Source: Fagopyrum homotropicum (taxonomy: Eukaryota; Streptophyta; Magnoliopsida; Caryophyllales; Polygonaceae). Taken from it: a stretch of DNA of 64,000 nt. The stretch lies in NCBI GenBank assembly GCA_033239125.1, contig BSWB01000003.1, positions 134,143,820 to 134,207,819 of the forward strand. Direction: 5' to 3'. Positions 1-10,481 of the stretch are shown here, piece by piece. Position numbers and translations under genes: made by a program. The first letter of the stretch is position 1. The number at the start of each line of letters is the position of its first letter. The notes beneath the pieces were generated by a model, which worked only from the letters and a program-made list of their open reading frames with translations, was not told the origin of the DNA and did no database searches.

Positions 1-645
1 AGGTTTCAGTTTGCCAAATCCTATCCTTGTTATACCTTTCTTGGTTCAACGCAAGCTTAGGATGAGACTTACCCGGTGATTCCATTGTTTGTAAACCCAA
101 GATCATGAGTGCAGGTAATAAAGGTTTATCCTTTATTGGGGTTTGAGTGTGACTTCATCCCATCTTTGAGAGTTAGCCTGAGACTTACCTGGTAAAGGTT
201 GATTCTATCCCCTTGGGTGGTGTGTTGGTTTGAGATTATAGTTCATTTTCTTAGTACCTTGAGACTTACCCGGTGAGAGGATCTTCGGTTTAGGATAGTG
301 AGTTGTGAGACTTACCCGGTGATCTATTCCCACCTTAGAAGCACCTTCCCTTTGCAAACCTCAACTTTGTCCACGTTATCTTTTGAGATCTTGAGTCGGA
401 ACCACAACTGGATGCTTTAATCTCTAGAATCCGCATTCTCTTTACCTGGTTAATACATCATCTTTGATATCTTTGTTTGTTGCTTGTTTTTAATTGACAA
501 CCTGAATTACCGATCTTTGTTTCACCATGGTCCCTGTGTTCGACCCTGAAATTCTTGCTTTTATTACAATCGATCCGTACACAGCGGGTTCGCTATTTGT
601 AATTATTCTTGGTATAAATATTAAAGCTTACACACACCTTTTGGA
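1..645 (+). repeat. Non-coding retroelement-like leader fragment with repeated GAGACTTACCCGG motif
   Basis: No reading frame is visible. The motif TGAGACTTACCCGGTGA, or a close variant, occurs four times (starting near 63, 179, 260 and 306) at irregular spacing. Around 529-548 is a CCCTGTGTTCGACCCTG stretch of the kind often seen in the leader of plant Ty3/gypsy (Tat/Ogre-type) elements. The stretch joins abruptly to gypsy RNase H coding sequence near 646, so it is probably a truncated piece of another element. The family assignment is tentative. Confidence 0.35.
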
Positions 646-1244
646 GCGAACAATAACCGCCAAAGGAGATGGCGGGAGCTAATTAAGGATTTTGACTTGG
701 ACATTCTGTATCATCCGGGCAAGGCAAATGTAGTCGCCGACATCCTTAGCCGGAAGACGCCTCGGGAGAAGGCCAAAACTAGGTTGACCGCTCATCCTCA
801 GTTGTAGAGAGACCTAGCTGGATTGGAGATTGACATCCACTTTCCGGATACGGATAGTCACCTAGCTACCCTAGAGTTGTTACCTGATCTGTTCGGTGAG
901 ATCCGAAAAAAAAACAGGAGAGTTGCCCTACGTTGTTGAGAATTTGAGACAGGATGTCTCGAGGTGAGACACCGTAGTTTTAGGTGGGTGCCGATGGAGT
1001 TTTGAGACGCCATGGGCGCGTGTGTGTACCGGCTGACCGAGAGATGAGGCAGAAGATTTTAGAGGAGGCACACTCTACCCCTTACTCCGTCCAGCTAAGT
1101 GCGAGTAATATGTACCAGGATATTAGACAATCATATAGGTGGGGCGGGCTGAAGCCCGACGTGGCCAGATACGTGGCCCAGTGTGCGACCTGTCAACAGG
1201 TCAAGATCGAGCACCGCAATCTGGAGAAGATCTCCACCCATTAA
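646..1244 (+). pseudogene. Decayed Ty3/gypsy pol: end of RNase H and integrase HHCC zinc finger
   Basis: Translation gives the end of a chromovirus RNase H domain (NNRQRRWRELIKDF, YHPGKANVVADILSRK), followed after a stop and a frameshift by the integrase N-terminal zinc finger (WWGGLKPDVARYVAQCATCQQVK, 984-1244). The homologous region of the young element at 50190-50750 in this window aligns closely. The frame has a stop near 807 and a shift between about 910 and 984. The fragment is cut off on the left at 646 and by an inserted LTR element on the right at 1245. The remaining integrase and C-terminal sequence resumes at 3527. Confidence 0.85.
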
Positions 1245-1782
1245 CGATAGAAATATGGGCGATCTAGATCGAGGAGAAACTTCAACTACTTCTTCTTGAT
1301 CGTTTGAATTGGATCAAACTAAGAACTTGAGCGGCGGAAGCTTAGAAATGGATGAGGAAGTGTTCGGTTGATCCTTCAAAAGGATCCTTGAGTATGAAAG
1401 GCTTGGATCAAAGACTAGATCCAAGATAGAACTTTAAGCGGATTGAAGAAGAAGTGATGCCCAAACCAAGTAAGAGGATTTCCCTCTCAACACTTGGATT
1501 CAACTTAGACATGTCTCACAAATGAGCCAAGCCATCCTTATATAGTGGATGAAGGTCATACAAAGAGTCAAAACATAAAAGACGGAATTACGTTCCGAAA
1601 AGGAAAAGTCCAAAATATGAAAGGTCGGAATTTAAGTCACGGAATTAAGTTCCGCAATTAAATTTCCGAATATAAAAAGCCTATTATTAAATAGCTGAAT
1701 AATAATAATAAATGTCTTCAGAATGGTGTCGGGTCCTTCTAACCGGAAACACGGATGACATTGCCATCTAGGGGGCATATCA
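1245..1782 (-). repeat. LTR (3' LTR in element orientation)
   Basis: This is a 538 bp direct repeat of 2981-3526, visibly several per cent diverged from it. It ends with TATCA at 1778-1782 and begins with CGATAG, where the partner has TGATAG. Confidence 0.85.
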
Positions 1783-2930
1783 TTCTCCTCCTCTTAAATG
1801 TGAAATGTCCTTGTTTGCACGGTCAAAAAACAAAAGGAGTACTTTGGGAAGGTGACCCTTGAAATTCAGCACCGGATGGTTATTATTGGAGTCGGGCGGT
1901 TTGGACTTGTAGTCTTTCACAAGGATGGTGGGGCCGCTAATCTTGTTGATTATGCCGACAAGGTGCCGGAAAGAGCACCGATATTTGATTGATTTCAATT
2001 GATGACCCCGATACTCTTCAAAATTGTGAATCAAGCCTTGGGTGGGTAGCAAGTCGTACAACATAACAAGGAAAAACTCTGGATCAGACAGCTCAAACTT
2101 GTTGTACATGTGGATGGTCTTTCCGCTGAGTTTGTCTACCATGCCATCTAAGCTTGTGACATTGTACATCGGGGGCATGCCGGAAAGAAGCAAGGGTAAG
2201 CCGGTAAATAAATTATTAGACATAACAAAGTCAAACCTCGGGCGAGCCGGCTGGAATTTGTAGTCCAACAACATAATGGTGCCATTGTCTTGGTTGATGG
2301 CTTCTTCACCTTTGATGATGTCGACTTTGTTGAAGTTGGCTTCTTTTTTATCGGTGTTTCAACAATATCGATGACGGTTTCTTCCTTGTCCTCTTCTAAT
2401 GGACCATCACACAACGGTTCTTCTTATTAGGCAACCGTCGTTAGGACAAGAACTTGTTCCCTCAAATTTTCTATCTCACACTTGAGAGCACCTTGTGTTG
2501 CCTTGAGCACAACACATTTATCTTTGTCGGCAACGTTGTCAACTTCTTCATGATGAACAGTAGACAACATGTTCATGATTGGTACACCGTCTTGGGAAAC
2601 ATAGGTATCCTCCAAATAAGCTTGTCGGTGTGGATACCGTTGGTGTCCGTCCATCGAAAAAGTTGGCCTTGGTGGGTCCGGAGGAGGCAACCACTCCTCA
2701 TCCTCAAAATAGGATCTTCGTCGGTCTTGTGAATATCGCCGGTACTTCTCGGTGGTTTGTTTGGCTGCTTTGAGCTTTAATTCATGGGGAGAAGGCAACC
2801 ACTCTCCATACAAATCAAACTGATCATCATCATCATAGAACATGATGAACGATGAAGAACACTGAAGAACACAATGAAGATCTTCGAAGAACACCAAAGA
2901 ACACGAGAAAAAAAAAGTTGTAATGAACAA
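1783..2930 (-). pseudogene. Unrecognised internal coding remnant of the small LTR element
   Basis: On the minus strand, two partly open segments (2930-2427 and 2274-1780) follow the primer site. The first encodes a charged, proline-rich stretch (EWLPSPHELKLKAAKQT, then EEWLPPPDPPRPTF) and a short coiled-coil-like end (CEIENLREQVLVL). It could be a gag-like or element-specific protein. No CCHC knuckle, protease DTG/DSG or RT motif is seen. The frames are broken, and I do not recognise the protein. Confidence 0.4.
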
Positions 2931-2980
2931 TCAAGAACACAAGTAAAGAACTTGACCTCAATCCCTTCCTCTAATACCAA

Positions 2981-3526
2981 TGATAGAAATATGGGCGATC
3001 TAGATCAAGGAGAAACTTCAACTACTTCTCCTTGATCGTTTGAATTGGATCAAACATAGAACTTGAGCGGCGGAAGCTTATAAATGAATGCGAAAGCGTT
3101 CGGTTGATCCTTCAAAAGGATCCTCGAGTATGAAAGGCTTTGATCAAAGACTAGATCCAAGATAGAACTTTAAGAGGATTGAAGAAGAAGTGATGCCCAA
3201 ACCAAGTAAGAGGATTTCCTTCTCAACACTTGGATTCAACTTAGACATGTCTTACAAATGAGCCAAGCCATCCTTATATAATGGATGAAGGTCATACAAA
3301 GAGTCGAAACATAAATGACGGAATTAAAATCCGGAATTAAGTTGCGTAAATGAAAAGTCTAAAATATGAAAGGTCGGAATTTAAGTCACGGAATTAAGTT
3401 CCGGAATTAATGTTCCGAATATAAAAGGTCTATTATTAAATAGCCGAATGATAATAAATGTCTTCAAAATGGTGCGGGTCCTTCTAGCCGGAAACACGGA
3501 TGGCATCGCCATCCGGGGGCGTATCA
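2981..3526 (-). repeat. LTR (5' LTR in element orientation)
   Basis: This is a 546 bp copy of 1245-1782 with intact TGATA...TATCA ends. On the minus strand it is followed immediately by the tRNA-Met-like primer site at 2968-2980. Confidence 0.85.
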
Positions 3527-4805
3527 AGGCACACTCTACCCTTACTCCGTTCACCCAAGTGCGAGTAAGATGTACCAGGATGTTAGACGATCATATTGGT
3601 GGGGCTGACTGAAGGCCGACGTGACCAGATACGTGGCCCAGTGTGTGACCTGTCAACAAGTCAAGATCGAGCACCGCAGGTCTGAGGGAGATCTCCACCC
3701 ATTACCGATTCCGCAGTGAAAGTGGGAGGACATCTCCATGGATTTTGTTACCGGTCTTAGGCCGAGCCGAGGTTATGACGCCATCTAGGTGATAGTAGAC
3801 CGCTTGACCAAGACCGCACGTTCCGTTCCCATCAAGGCAACGTGGCCGGTGAGTAGGTTGGCTGAGAAGTTCACTAGGCAGATAGTGAGACTCCACGGGG
3901 TACCGAGGATCATTGTCTCGGACAAAGATGGTCGGTTTACCTCCAGGTTTTGGCATCAGGTGCATGCCGCCTTGGACACTAGTCTGCACTTCACGATATC
4001 ATATCATCCGCGGACGGACGGACAATCGGAGAGGACTGTCCAGACTTTAGAGGATATGTTGAGAGCATGCGTGCTGGATTGGAGTCGGGTGTGGTCCGAT
4101 CACCTTCCTCTGATAGAGTTATCTTATAATAGCAGCTAACATGCATCGATAGGGATGGCTCCATATGAGGCTTTGTACGGACGGAAGTGTCGTACACCAC
4201 TTTGTTGGGAGGAGCCTAGTAACGATATTAGGGTCGCACTAGAGCATGTACTTGACGACATGACACGAGTAACTTTGATACGGGAGCGTATGTTGGCAGC
4301 GCAGAGCCGCCAAAAGTCCTACGCGGACAAGCGACGCCAACCCTTGGAGTTCAAAGTTGAGACACAGGTTTGGTTACAGGTATCACCGATGCGGGGCATC
4401 CGACGTTTCGGCATCAAGGGGAAGCTAAGTTCCCGTTATGTTGGACCATTTGAGATCTTAGAGCGAGTCGGATAGGTGGCATACCGATTAGCCTTACCAC
4501 CAAGACTAGGGGATTTCACCTTGTCTTTCACGTGTCTCAACTGAGGGAGTATATACCGGACCCGTGACACTTTATCAGTTATGAGGACTTAGTGGTCGAG
4601 TCAGACCACACATTTGTGGAGCATCCGGTAGCGGTCTTGGAGAGGAGTACGAGACGATTACGCTCCAAGGACATACCGATGATGCGAGTTCAATGGTCGA
4701 AACGAGGAGATGATGAGGCTACCTGGGAGATCGAGGATAGTATGCAAAGGAACTATCCTCAGTTTTTGTTTGAGCTAGCCATCGAGAGAGGGACATCGGG
4801 TTAGT
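3527..4805 (+). pseudogene. Decayed chromovirus integrase, C-terminal region and chromodomain-like tail
   Basis: This continues the gypsy pol interrupted at 1245. It starts by repeating about 180 bp already present at 1065-1243. Then come the integrase core (VDRLTKTARSVPIKATWPVS, IVSDKDGRFTSRFW, YHPRTDGQSERTVQTLEDML), the GPY/F-type region (GIKGKLSSRYVGPFEILERVG) and a chromodomain-like end (RRLRSKDIPMMRVQW, DEATWEIEDSM). Stops interrupt the frame at about 3786 (TAG where the family has Trp), 4135 and 4473, and there is a frameshift near 3530-3780. The closest relative in this window is the pol at 49046-51652. The chromodomain-like tail points to the chromovirus (Tekay-like) lineage. Confidence 0.85.
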
Positions 4806-4994
4806 TTCCGACCTAGCTTGTGTTATGTGATGTCTTGTATATGTTATGATATATGATGACTGTTAGACATACGTTTTACGAGTTGTAGACCTTGATGTGA
4901 TTGTTGTTCTATGGATTGGTGCAGTGGGAGGTTGCGACTTCCGTGCGAGCCTTGACGGGTTTTAGGAGCTTTAGACATGAGGATCTTTGGGTCT

Positions 4995-5028
4995 AAGTTT
5001 CTAGACGAAACTTGGTTTTAGGGAGTAA
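4995..5028 (+). promoter_or_regulatory. Pre-PPT hairpin and polypurine tract of the decayed gypsy
   Basis: AAGTTTCTAGACGAAACTT (4995-5013) is an imperfect hairpin matching the AAGTTTCGGGACGAAACTT found before the PPT in the other gypsy elements here. It is followed by a purine-rich TTTTAGGGAGTAA directly before TGATGTAACACTC. Confidence 0.7.
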
Positions 5029-5700
5029 TGATGTAACACTCAGTTCTTTGGAGGACCCTAGGATGGGTCTCGAGTAGAAGACCCGTAGGAGCGGCCTCAG
5101 AGAGCCGCAGGAGAGTCGACCCGCGGGGCCGGCTCGGATGTGCCGCAGGTGCGCCGACCCGTGGGGCGGCAACTATTTACCGCGGGGACGGTTTAGAACA
5201 GTAAGCCGTGTCGTTTTGATTTGTAACCTTCGACGGTTACTATCCTCATTCCATTTTATTCTGCAACCCTACGTTCTTCTTTCCAGATTCTGAAACCTGT
5301 CGTCACTCCTGGAGCTTCACCCTTGGAGAACTTACGTAAGTGAAAATCTTTCACCTCCTTCCTCTTTCCTTCGTCTCTCTGTCTATTCTCCCTTCATCCT
5401 TCATTTTCTTCCTTCATTGCAGTTTTTGTCACAACAGAGAGCAACGACGTTTCCCTTCACCGAACTACAACAAGTGCCAGTAGAGGACATACGTGTGGAT
5501 TCCAGAGGAAGAGCATGCTCATTCGATTCCGCGCTAGGGAAGCGTAAGACTCTCTTCCTCTTCGCTCCTTGAGCCCCCTATTAGAATGTAACTAGATCTA
5601 ACCTTTTGAATTTGTCCGCCCGTTACTCAATCCAAAAATGCATGACCTACTAGTTATGGTAGAATATCGAGGTTGTGACTACGGTAGACCACAATTATCA
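5029..5700 (+). repeat. Probable 3' LTR start of the decayed gypsy (right end undefined)
   Basis: The stretch begins TGATGTAACACTC directly after the PPT, where an LTR should start. No second copy lies in the window, so the right end is not fixed; 5700 is a nominal limit. It contains a GC-rich CCGCAGG/GACCCG region (5050-5190) and pyrimidine-rich leader-like sequence (5270-5480). Confidence 0.55.
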
Positions 5701-6966
5701 TCCACTTTGTTGACATAATGTCATTGCTTTGTTGTCCTTCATTCCCAACTATTATAAATCTTCAAATCGTTTTCTTAGGTCTATGCCTTTTCACAACACC
5801 ATCATTCTTCACACTTATAACATTTTTGAATTTCTCACCGACCAATACAACATTCTCTTTGTTGTGTATTCAACTTATATTAGGGGTGTGCTTATTCGGA
5901 TATCCGATTTGAGAGTACTTGTCTGACATTTTCGGGCTTTATAATAGCAAATCATTGGGATAAGGTGGAAGATGAGTTGGATAATGAATCTCACTCCAAG
6001 AATAAACCTGGATGATTTTCAGTCGAAAACTTGTCGGGCATTTTCGGGCATCTTCCCACTATATTCGGACTTTTGTGCAAATTGGAAAGTAGTATCTCTT
6101 TTAAACTGCTTCGAAAATAGTACTTGTGCGTTTTCCAAAACATCAGTTTTACTTAGACCTTGCAAGTGTGTAATGAAAGGCTCGATGTACATATCTCGGA
6201 TCGTATCACTTATTTTCATATTGTAAGTAGAAGAAGGTTTAGAGACCGAAAGCGCCCATACTATTTGTAATAGTAAAAAATAATTGAATTGTAGATTTCA
6301 AATGCGAGACTCTCTTTTCTTGATTATGAAATGCCTCGTTTACGAAGGTTGGATGCCGAATAAATTCTAAGATAACTGCAAAATTCCTCCTATTTCCATA
6401 ACCAAAACGAGAAGATTCGAACTGATTGTGGAATACTCTCATCGTCAGAAGGAACTCATAGTCTACCTTAGAGGATATGCTTGGTATTATTCTTCTAAGG
6501 AATAGGAGAGAAAGAGGAAATTAGTGGAATATTTCGATGATACAATGCATTATATATCGGCAAAAATACGGTTGTTTTATCATGGTCATATTGTTCAACA
6601 AGCATATGGGCACCAAAGTCGGACACAGGGACATTTTGATACCACCGAAAAGGGGGCCAAAGTCATTATTTTAGTTGGTTTGCACAACCAAAATATTATT
6701 TCGAAGGTTTACACCAAGATATAAAAAACAAACGGGAATATATCAAATATTATGCTTAATAAAATGCGCGAGCACCCTCAGATGTCGAGGGAATTACACA
6801 TAAAAATCCAAAAAAAATTGATCTAATCCAGATCATAATCATTATCATAATAAGTTCCCAAGTTATTAATATATAATAGACCACAAGGTATGTAATAACT
6901 ACAAATGAATGTAATAACTACGACAACAAAAAATATCGAGTCCCGAGAACTCGAGTTCGACTATAT
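5701..6966 (+). other. Intergenic, no recognisable gene
   Basis: This is AT-rich sequence with only short frames (for example minus-strand frames of 66-67 codons at 6019-6219 and 6239-6442). None has a recognisable domain or a convincing splice arrangement. Confidence 0.5.
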
Positions 6967-7327
6967 TGTTGGAGATAATAAGGTCCCATATCGAAAGATG
7001 AAGACACTCCAAGCCTAGTATATAAGGTCGGTGGGCAACTCCTCCTATTGCCAATTGGTATTAGGATGGAACGTCGCCAGGTTTATGTGCTGGGCTTGGG
7101 TCTAACGCGCACATCCGTATGTATCTGACTTTGACATGGTATCAAAGCGGTTAACCTGTGGACAAGTGAAACTCGGTCTATATCCTGTAGTTGCACTTGC
7201 GGGGGCCTAGTATATAAGGTCGGTGGACAACTCCTCCTATTATCAATTGGTTTTAGGATGGAACATCGCCGGGTTTATGTGCTGGGCTTGGGTCTAACAC
7301 GCACATCCGTCTGTATCGACTTTGACA
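6967..7327 (+). mobile_element. TRIM element with truncated 3' LTR, TSD TATAT
   Basis: The left LTR (6967-7136, 170 bp) begins TGTTGGAG and ends TTGACA. It is followed directly by TGGTATCAAAGCGG (7137-7150), an initiator-Met-type primer site. After about 54 more bases a second copy of the repeat begins at GCCTAGTATATAAGG (7205) and runs to TTGACA at 7327, lacking the first ~50 bp of the LTR. The TSD TATAT flanks the element at 6962-6966 and 7328-7332. There is no coding capacity. LTRs under 200 bp and an almost absent internal region define a terminal-repeat retrotransposon in miniature. Confidence 0.88.
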
Positions 7328-7332
7328 TATAT

Positions 7333-7989
7333 GCCCTTGAAATCCCAGAAATGATACAGAACTTGTATAATTATGGTGTTAAGTAAAAAAGATTATGGGT
7401 ACATCTAACCCCCTTGTTAAGCAAATTAATAAGCATGGGGACAAAAAAAGGCAAGTGGGGGCAATGATTAGTCAACTATGAGCAATATAGTTACTATTCC
7501 CATGTCAAAGACATGGGCCCACAAAACATAAGCCGGGCCCACTGTGATGTCAAAAGGGTAGCGATTCGTTGTACTATTATTGCTCCCAACGCTGTTGTGG
7601 CTACACATGCTCTTCTTGCGTTGGCTTCGCCTTCAATACTTAGGTCTTATTACCATGCGTATAATATAATCTCATTAATCGATTCACCCCAACAATTTTG
7701 GAGACGAAATGGTCCTTCTTAGTTTCCACGGATTCCTTGTTGTATGCATTTTTTCATCGACCTAAAAAAGGAACTTTAAGTGTTCATAATTACACTTTTA
7801 ACCAACATAAAAGAAATTGAAATTGTGTATCTTCCATTATTTGTAAAATTGTAACATCAAGAAGAAGACGGGTCGAAATTATTAATAAAGGGAGGCGTGC
7901 AACGTGTGGTAGAATCAACATGGGGAATATTTAAAAGCCTCTAATATTAAGCCTTCGCTTACAAGCTTTCCCTGCAGATAAAGCAAAAT
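7333..7989 (+). other. Intergenic and upstream region of the GRAS gene
   Basis: No credible gene is present; a 69-codon frame at 7513-7722 has no recognisable domain. The right part, with a pyrimidine-rich run just beyond it, reads as the promoter-proximal region of the GRAS gene. Confidence 0.5.
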
Positions 7990-7999
7990 TATATAAAAG
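7990..7999 (+). promoter_or_regulatory. Candidate TATA box of the GRAS gene
   Basis: TATATAAAAG lies about 270 bp before the chosen ATG and is followed by CT-rich sequence typical of plant 5' UTRs. A leader of about 240 nt would be ordinary for this family. Confidence 0.5.
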
Positions 8000-8265
8000 T
8001 GCCCAACTTTTTCCACTAACCTCTTTTTAGAGTCTCCTCCTCGACTTTGCATGTCCCCCATGTTACACTAATGCATCATACCATCATCATCAACACCATC
8101 ATACATCTCCTTCTCCAAAACTCATCCATATAAACCCAACCATTATCACCCCAACAAAAAATTCTTCCCACCCCATTTCTCCCTTTCCGATCCTCCAATC
8201 TAATTATATATATTTTAATCTTCTTGCTAATTAATCGGATTTGATTGAGGGACAGGGTTAGAGGA

Positions 8266-9912
8266 ATGAGAGTTGCAGTCACCGGAGCCGCCCAGACAAC
8301 CACCAAGACCATCGCCAACAACGCTACCTTCCTACATACCCAAACTCATCACACCATTAACACTAATAGCAGTACTCTGTGCTACGAGCCTACCTCTGTT
8401 CTCGACCTCCAACGCAGCCCTAGCCCCGTCGCTAGAACCACCCTTCAACAAACCTCGACGATTTCGTCTGTTCCTGACGCACTTTCAGCTACGAACAACC
8501 CAGCCGTTGATCTGGACAATTTGGAGGGCTGGGATTCAATCCTATCAGAGCTGGGTCTGAATGATGATTCTACCCCTAACCCTAACCCTAAGTTCGTTTC
8601 CCAATTCAACGATCCGCCCAATCTCCCTGATTTCCATCATTCTCAGGCCTTTGATCATCATCAAAGCCATAATCCTTCCTCGCTGATCAACGCTGATTTT
8701 GATAATCCCTTCCCGTACAGCACCAATTTCCCACCGAATGATCAGGGAATCGATGAAATCAAAGGCTATGGATTCGATTTCATTGACGACCTCATTCGAG
8801 CGGCTCAGTCATTCGAATCCAACGACTCTCACCATGCGCAGCTGATATTGGCGCGGCTCAACCAACGGCTAAGATCTCCAGCCGGAAAGCCGCTAAACCG
8901 AGCGGCTTTTTACTTCAAAGAAGCACTCAACCACCTCCTTACCGGTTCCAATCGTCCGGTCCGGCTTTCTTCATACGAGATCGTTCAAACGATCCGAGCT
9001 TACAAGGCCTTCTCCGGCGTCTCCCCGATCCCGCTCTTTTCCACCTTCACGGCAAACCAAGCGATCCTCGAAGCAATCGACGGTTCCAATTTCATCCACA
9101 TCATCGATTTCGACATCGGATTCGGAGGCCACTGGGCCTCGCTCATGAGAGAGATCGTGGACAAGTCACCAGCTGGACCCGGACCCGATCAAGTGAAACC
9201 AAGCAATTCAATCGTCCTCCGAATCACAGCGATCGTTCCAGAGGAATTTGGAGTGGAGAGCAAGCTCGTGCGGGAGAATCTAGCTCAATTCGCCAGAGAT
9301 CTGAACATCACGTTCCATCTGGAATTCGTCCTGATCCAGAGCTTCGAGATTCTGTCTTTCAAATCAGTGAAATTCATCCAAGGAGAGAAGGTCGCCGTCC
9401 ACCTCTCACCAACAACGTTCCAGCGCCTCGGAAGTAGAAACAACGTGTCGAGGTTCTTATCAGACCTCCGGAGCATCGCTGCTCACGTGGTGGTACTTGT
9501 AGACAGGGAGGCCGGAATGGACACCGGAATCGCATCGTTCAGCCTGAACTTCGTGGCGGGACTGGAGTTCTACGCAGCGATGCTTGAATCGCTAGATGCA
9601 GCCATGGCAGGTGGCGGAGGCGGTGGATCAGAGTGGGGAAGGAGGATTGAGACATATCTTATCCGGCCGAGGATCATAGAGGCGGTGGAAGCTGCGGCAG
9701 GAAGGCGGGGGGCCGTGGGGCCGTCGTGGAGGGAAGTATTCTTAGCGGCGGGGATAAAGGCGGTTGGGTTCAGCCAGTTTGCGGATTTTCAAGCAGAGTG
9801 TTTGCTTAGGAGGGCTCAGGTTGTAGGGTTCCACGTGGCAAAACGTCAGGGAGAGATGCTGCTTTGCTGGCATGACAGGGCAGTTGTCGCCACATCAGCT
9901 TGGAGGTGTTAA
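8266..9912 (+). CDS. HAM: GRAS transcription factor, HAIRY MERISTEM (SCL6/22/27) type
   Basis: This is an intronless 548-aa frame and a nuclear transcriptional regulator. Known family members maintain undifferentiated shoot meristem cells and act with WUSCHEL-type homeodomain partners. Residues about 38-55 carry the HAM-specific LCYEPTSVLDLQRSPSP block. A second conserved block, NLEGWDSILSELGL, follows before the GRAS domain (about residue 174 to the end): a leucine-rich region (DDLIRAAQSFES), the VHIID-type motif FIHIIDFDIGFGGHW near residue 276, and the SAW end (CWHDRAVVATSAW). The ATG at 8266 gives the usual HAM N-terminus; the frame opens upstream without another ATG. At 548 aa it resembles the short SCL6 form rather than the longer SCL22/27 forms. 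Residues 193-200 overlap a miR171 site, implying post-transcriptional control. The gene is convergent with the HD-Zip gene at 10983-12005. Confidence 0.95.
   Translation: MRVAVTGAAQTTTKTIANNATFLHTQTHHTINTNSSTLCYEPTSVLDLQRSPSPVARTTLQQTSTISSVPDALSATNNPAVDLDNLEGWDSILSELGLNDDSTPNPNPKFVSQFNDPPNLPDFHHSQAFDHHQSHNPSSLINADFDNPFPYSTNFPPNDQGIDEIKGYGFDFIDDLIRAAQSFESNDSHHAQLILARLNQRLRSPAGKPLNRAAFYFKEALNHLLTGSNRPVRLSSYEIVQTIRAYKAFSGVSPIPLFSTFTANQAILEAIDGSNFIHIIDFDIGFGGHWASLMREIVDKSPAGPGPDQVKPSNSIVLRITAIVPEEFGVESKLVRENLAQFARDLNITFHLEFVLIQSFEILSFKSVKFIQGEKVAVHLSPTTFQRLGSRNNVSRFLSDLRSIAAHVVVLVDREAGMDTGIASFSLNFVAGLEFYAAMLESLDAAMAGGGGGGSEWGRRIETYLIRPRIIEAVEAAAGRRGAVGPSWREVFLAAGIKAVGFSQFADFQAECLLRRAQVVGFHVAKRQGEMLLCWHDRAVVATSAWRC
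8844..8864 (+). promoter_or_regulatory. miR171 target site inside the GRAS coding sequence
   Basis: GATATTGGCGCGGCTCAA followed by CCA encodes ILARLNQ and matches the conserved miR171 recognition site of HAM genes. Against the miR171a-type register (target ending AATCA) the only difference is C for T near the miRNA 5' end. Cleavage is expected between the tenth and eleventh paired bases. The match is visible; cleavage in this species is inferred. Confidence 0.93.
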
Positions 9913-10276
9913 TTAACTAACGGAGTTAGGGTTTACTTTCCAAAACGATGGGCAAATAAGGTATTGAACGTAAGCCTATGAATTAGGTTTTATTTATCTT
10001 TGGTTACTGTATGGGTTTTTACTTTTTAACTCGTGGTGTTTGGAAGGGTTTTTATTTACGTTTAGCTGTTTTGGTTTATTTCGTTGGGCCCCTTGTTTAA
10101 CGATGGGGGTAATATTGTACCATGTAACAACAAGGGTTAAGTGTAGAAATCCATAGTGTATAGCTATGAATTTTCATGCTTTCCAACTACCTCTTTCACT
10201 ATGTTCTTGGTTTGTGACAAATGTGAACAACTTTTAGTATTTCCCATCTTTATATAATAAACTCTATTAACAATAT
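9913..10276 (+). other. 3' flank of the GRAS gene
   Basis: T-rich, ORF-free sequence after the stop is consistent with a 3' UTR. A TATAATAAA stretch near 10253 is a plausible poly(A) signal region. No other gene is seen. Confidence 0.4.
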
Positions 10277-10481
10277 GGACCCGTTTGTTTTAAACTCCGG
10301 AAAAATACATTTGCTTCTCCTATCGTGATTTTCTATAGGGTATCAAAAATAATCAAATTATACTCCAATTAGTTCAAACCACAAGGAATAATTCCAAAAA
10401 GTTTCATGAATCTAGATATATGTATAGACTATATTCGTTTCCATTCCGTTTCCGTTTCCAGAGATTAAAACAAACGGGCCC
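10277..10481. mobile_element. Tourist-like (PIF/Harbinger) MITE, 205 bp
   Basis: The left end GGACCCGTTTGTTTTAA matches the reverse complement of the right end (GGGCCCGTTTGTTTTAA) at 16 of 17 positions. A small size, no coding sequence and GGGCCYGTTTG-like ends are typical of Tourist elements. The right flank is TAA and the left TAT, so the 3-bp TSD is imperfect. Confidence 0.75.

Larger units (their letters stand above)
1245..3526 (-). mobile_element. Small non-autonomous LTR element, minus strand, with mismatched flanks
   Basis: Direct repeats at 1245-1782 (538 bp) and 2981-3526 (546 bp) have TGATA...TATCA ends; the first base of the left copy has mutated to C. On the minus strand the 2981-3526 copy is followed by TGGTATTAGAGG (2968-2979), a close match to the initiator-Met tRNA primer site TGGTATCAGAGC. 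The purine tract TTAAGAGGAGGAGAA (1783-1797) sits directly before the other LTR. These features set the orientation. The internal part is only about 1.2 kb and has no protease, RT or integrase. The 5-bp flanks (ATTAA / AGGCA) do not match, and about 180 bp of the host gypsy is present on both sides. Confidence 0.85.

Noticed and set aside
5972..6724. Several 66-84 codon frames on both strands
   Set aside because: None shows a known motif, and the minus-strand pair (6442-6239, 6219-6019) does not join through credible splice sites.
8573..8590. Telomere-like CCCTAACCCTAACCCTAA run
   Set aside because: Only three units, in frame within the HAM coding sequence (PNPNP); not an interstitial telomere.
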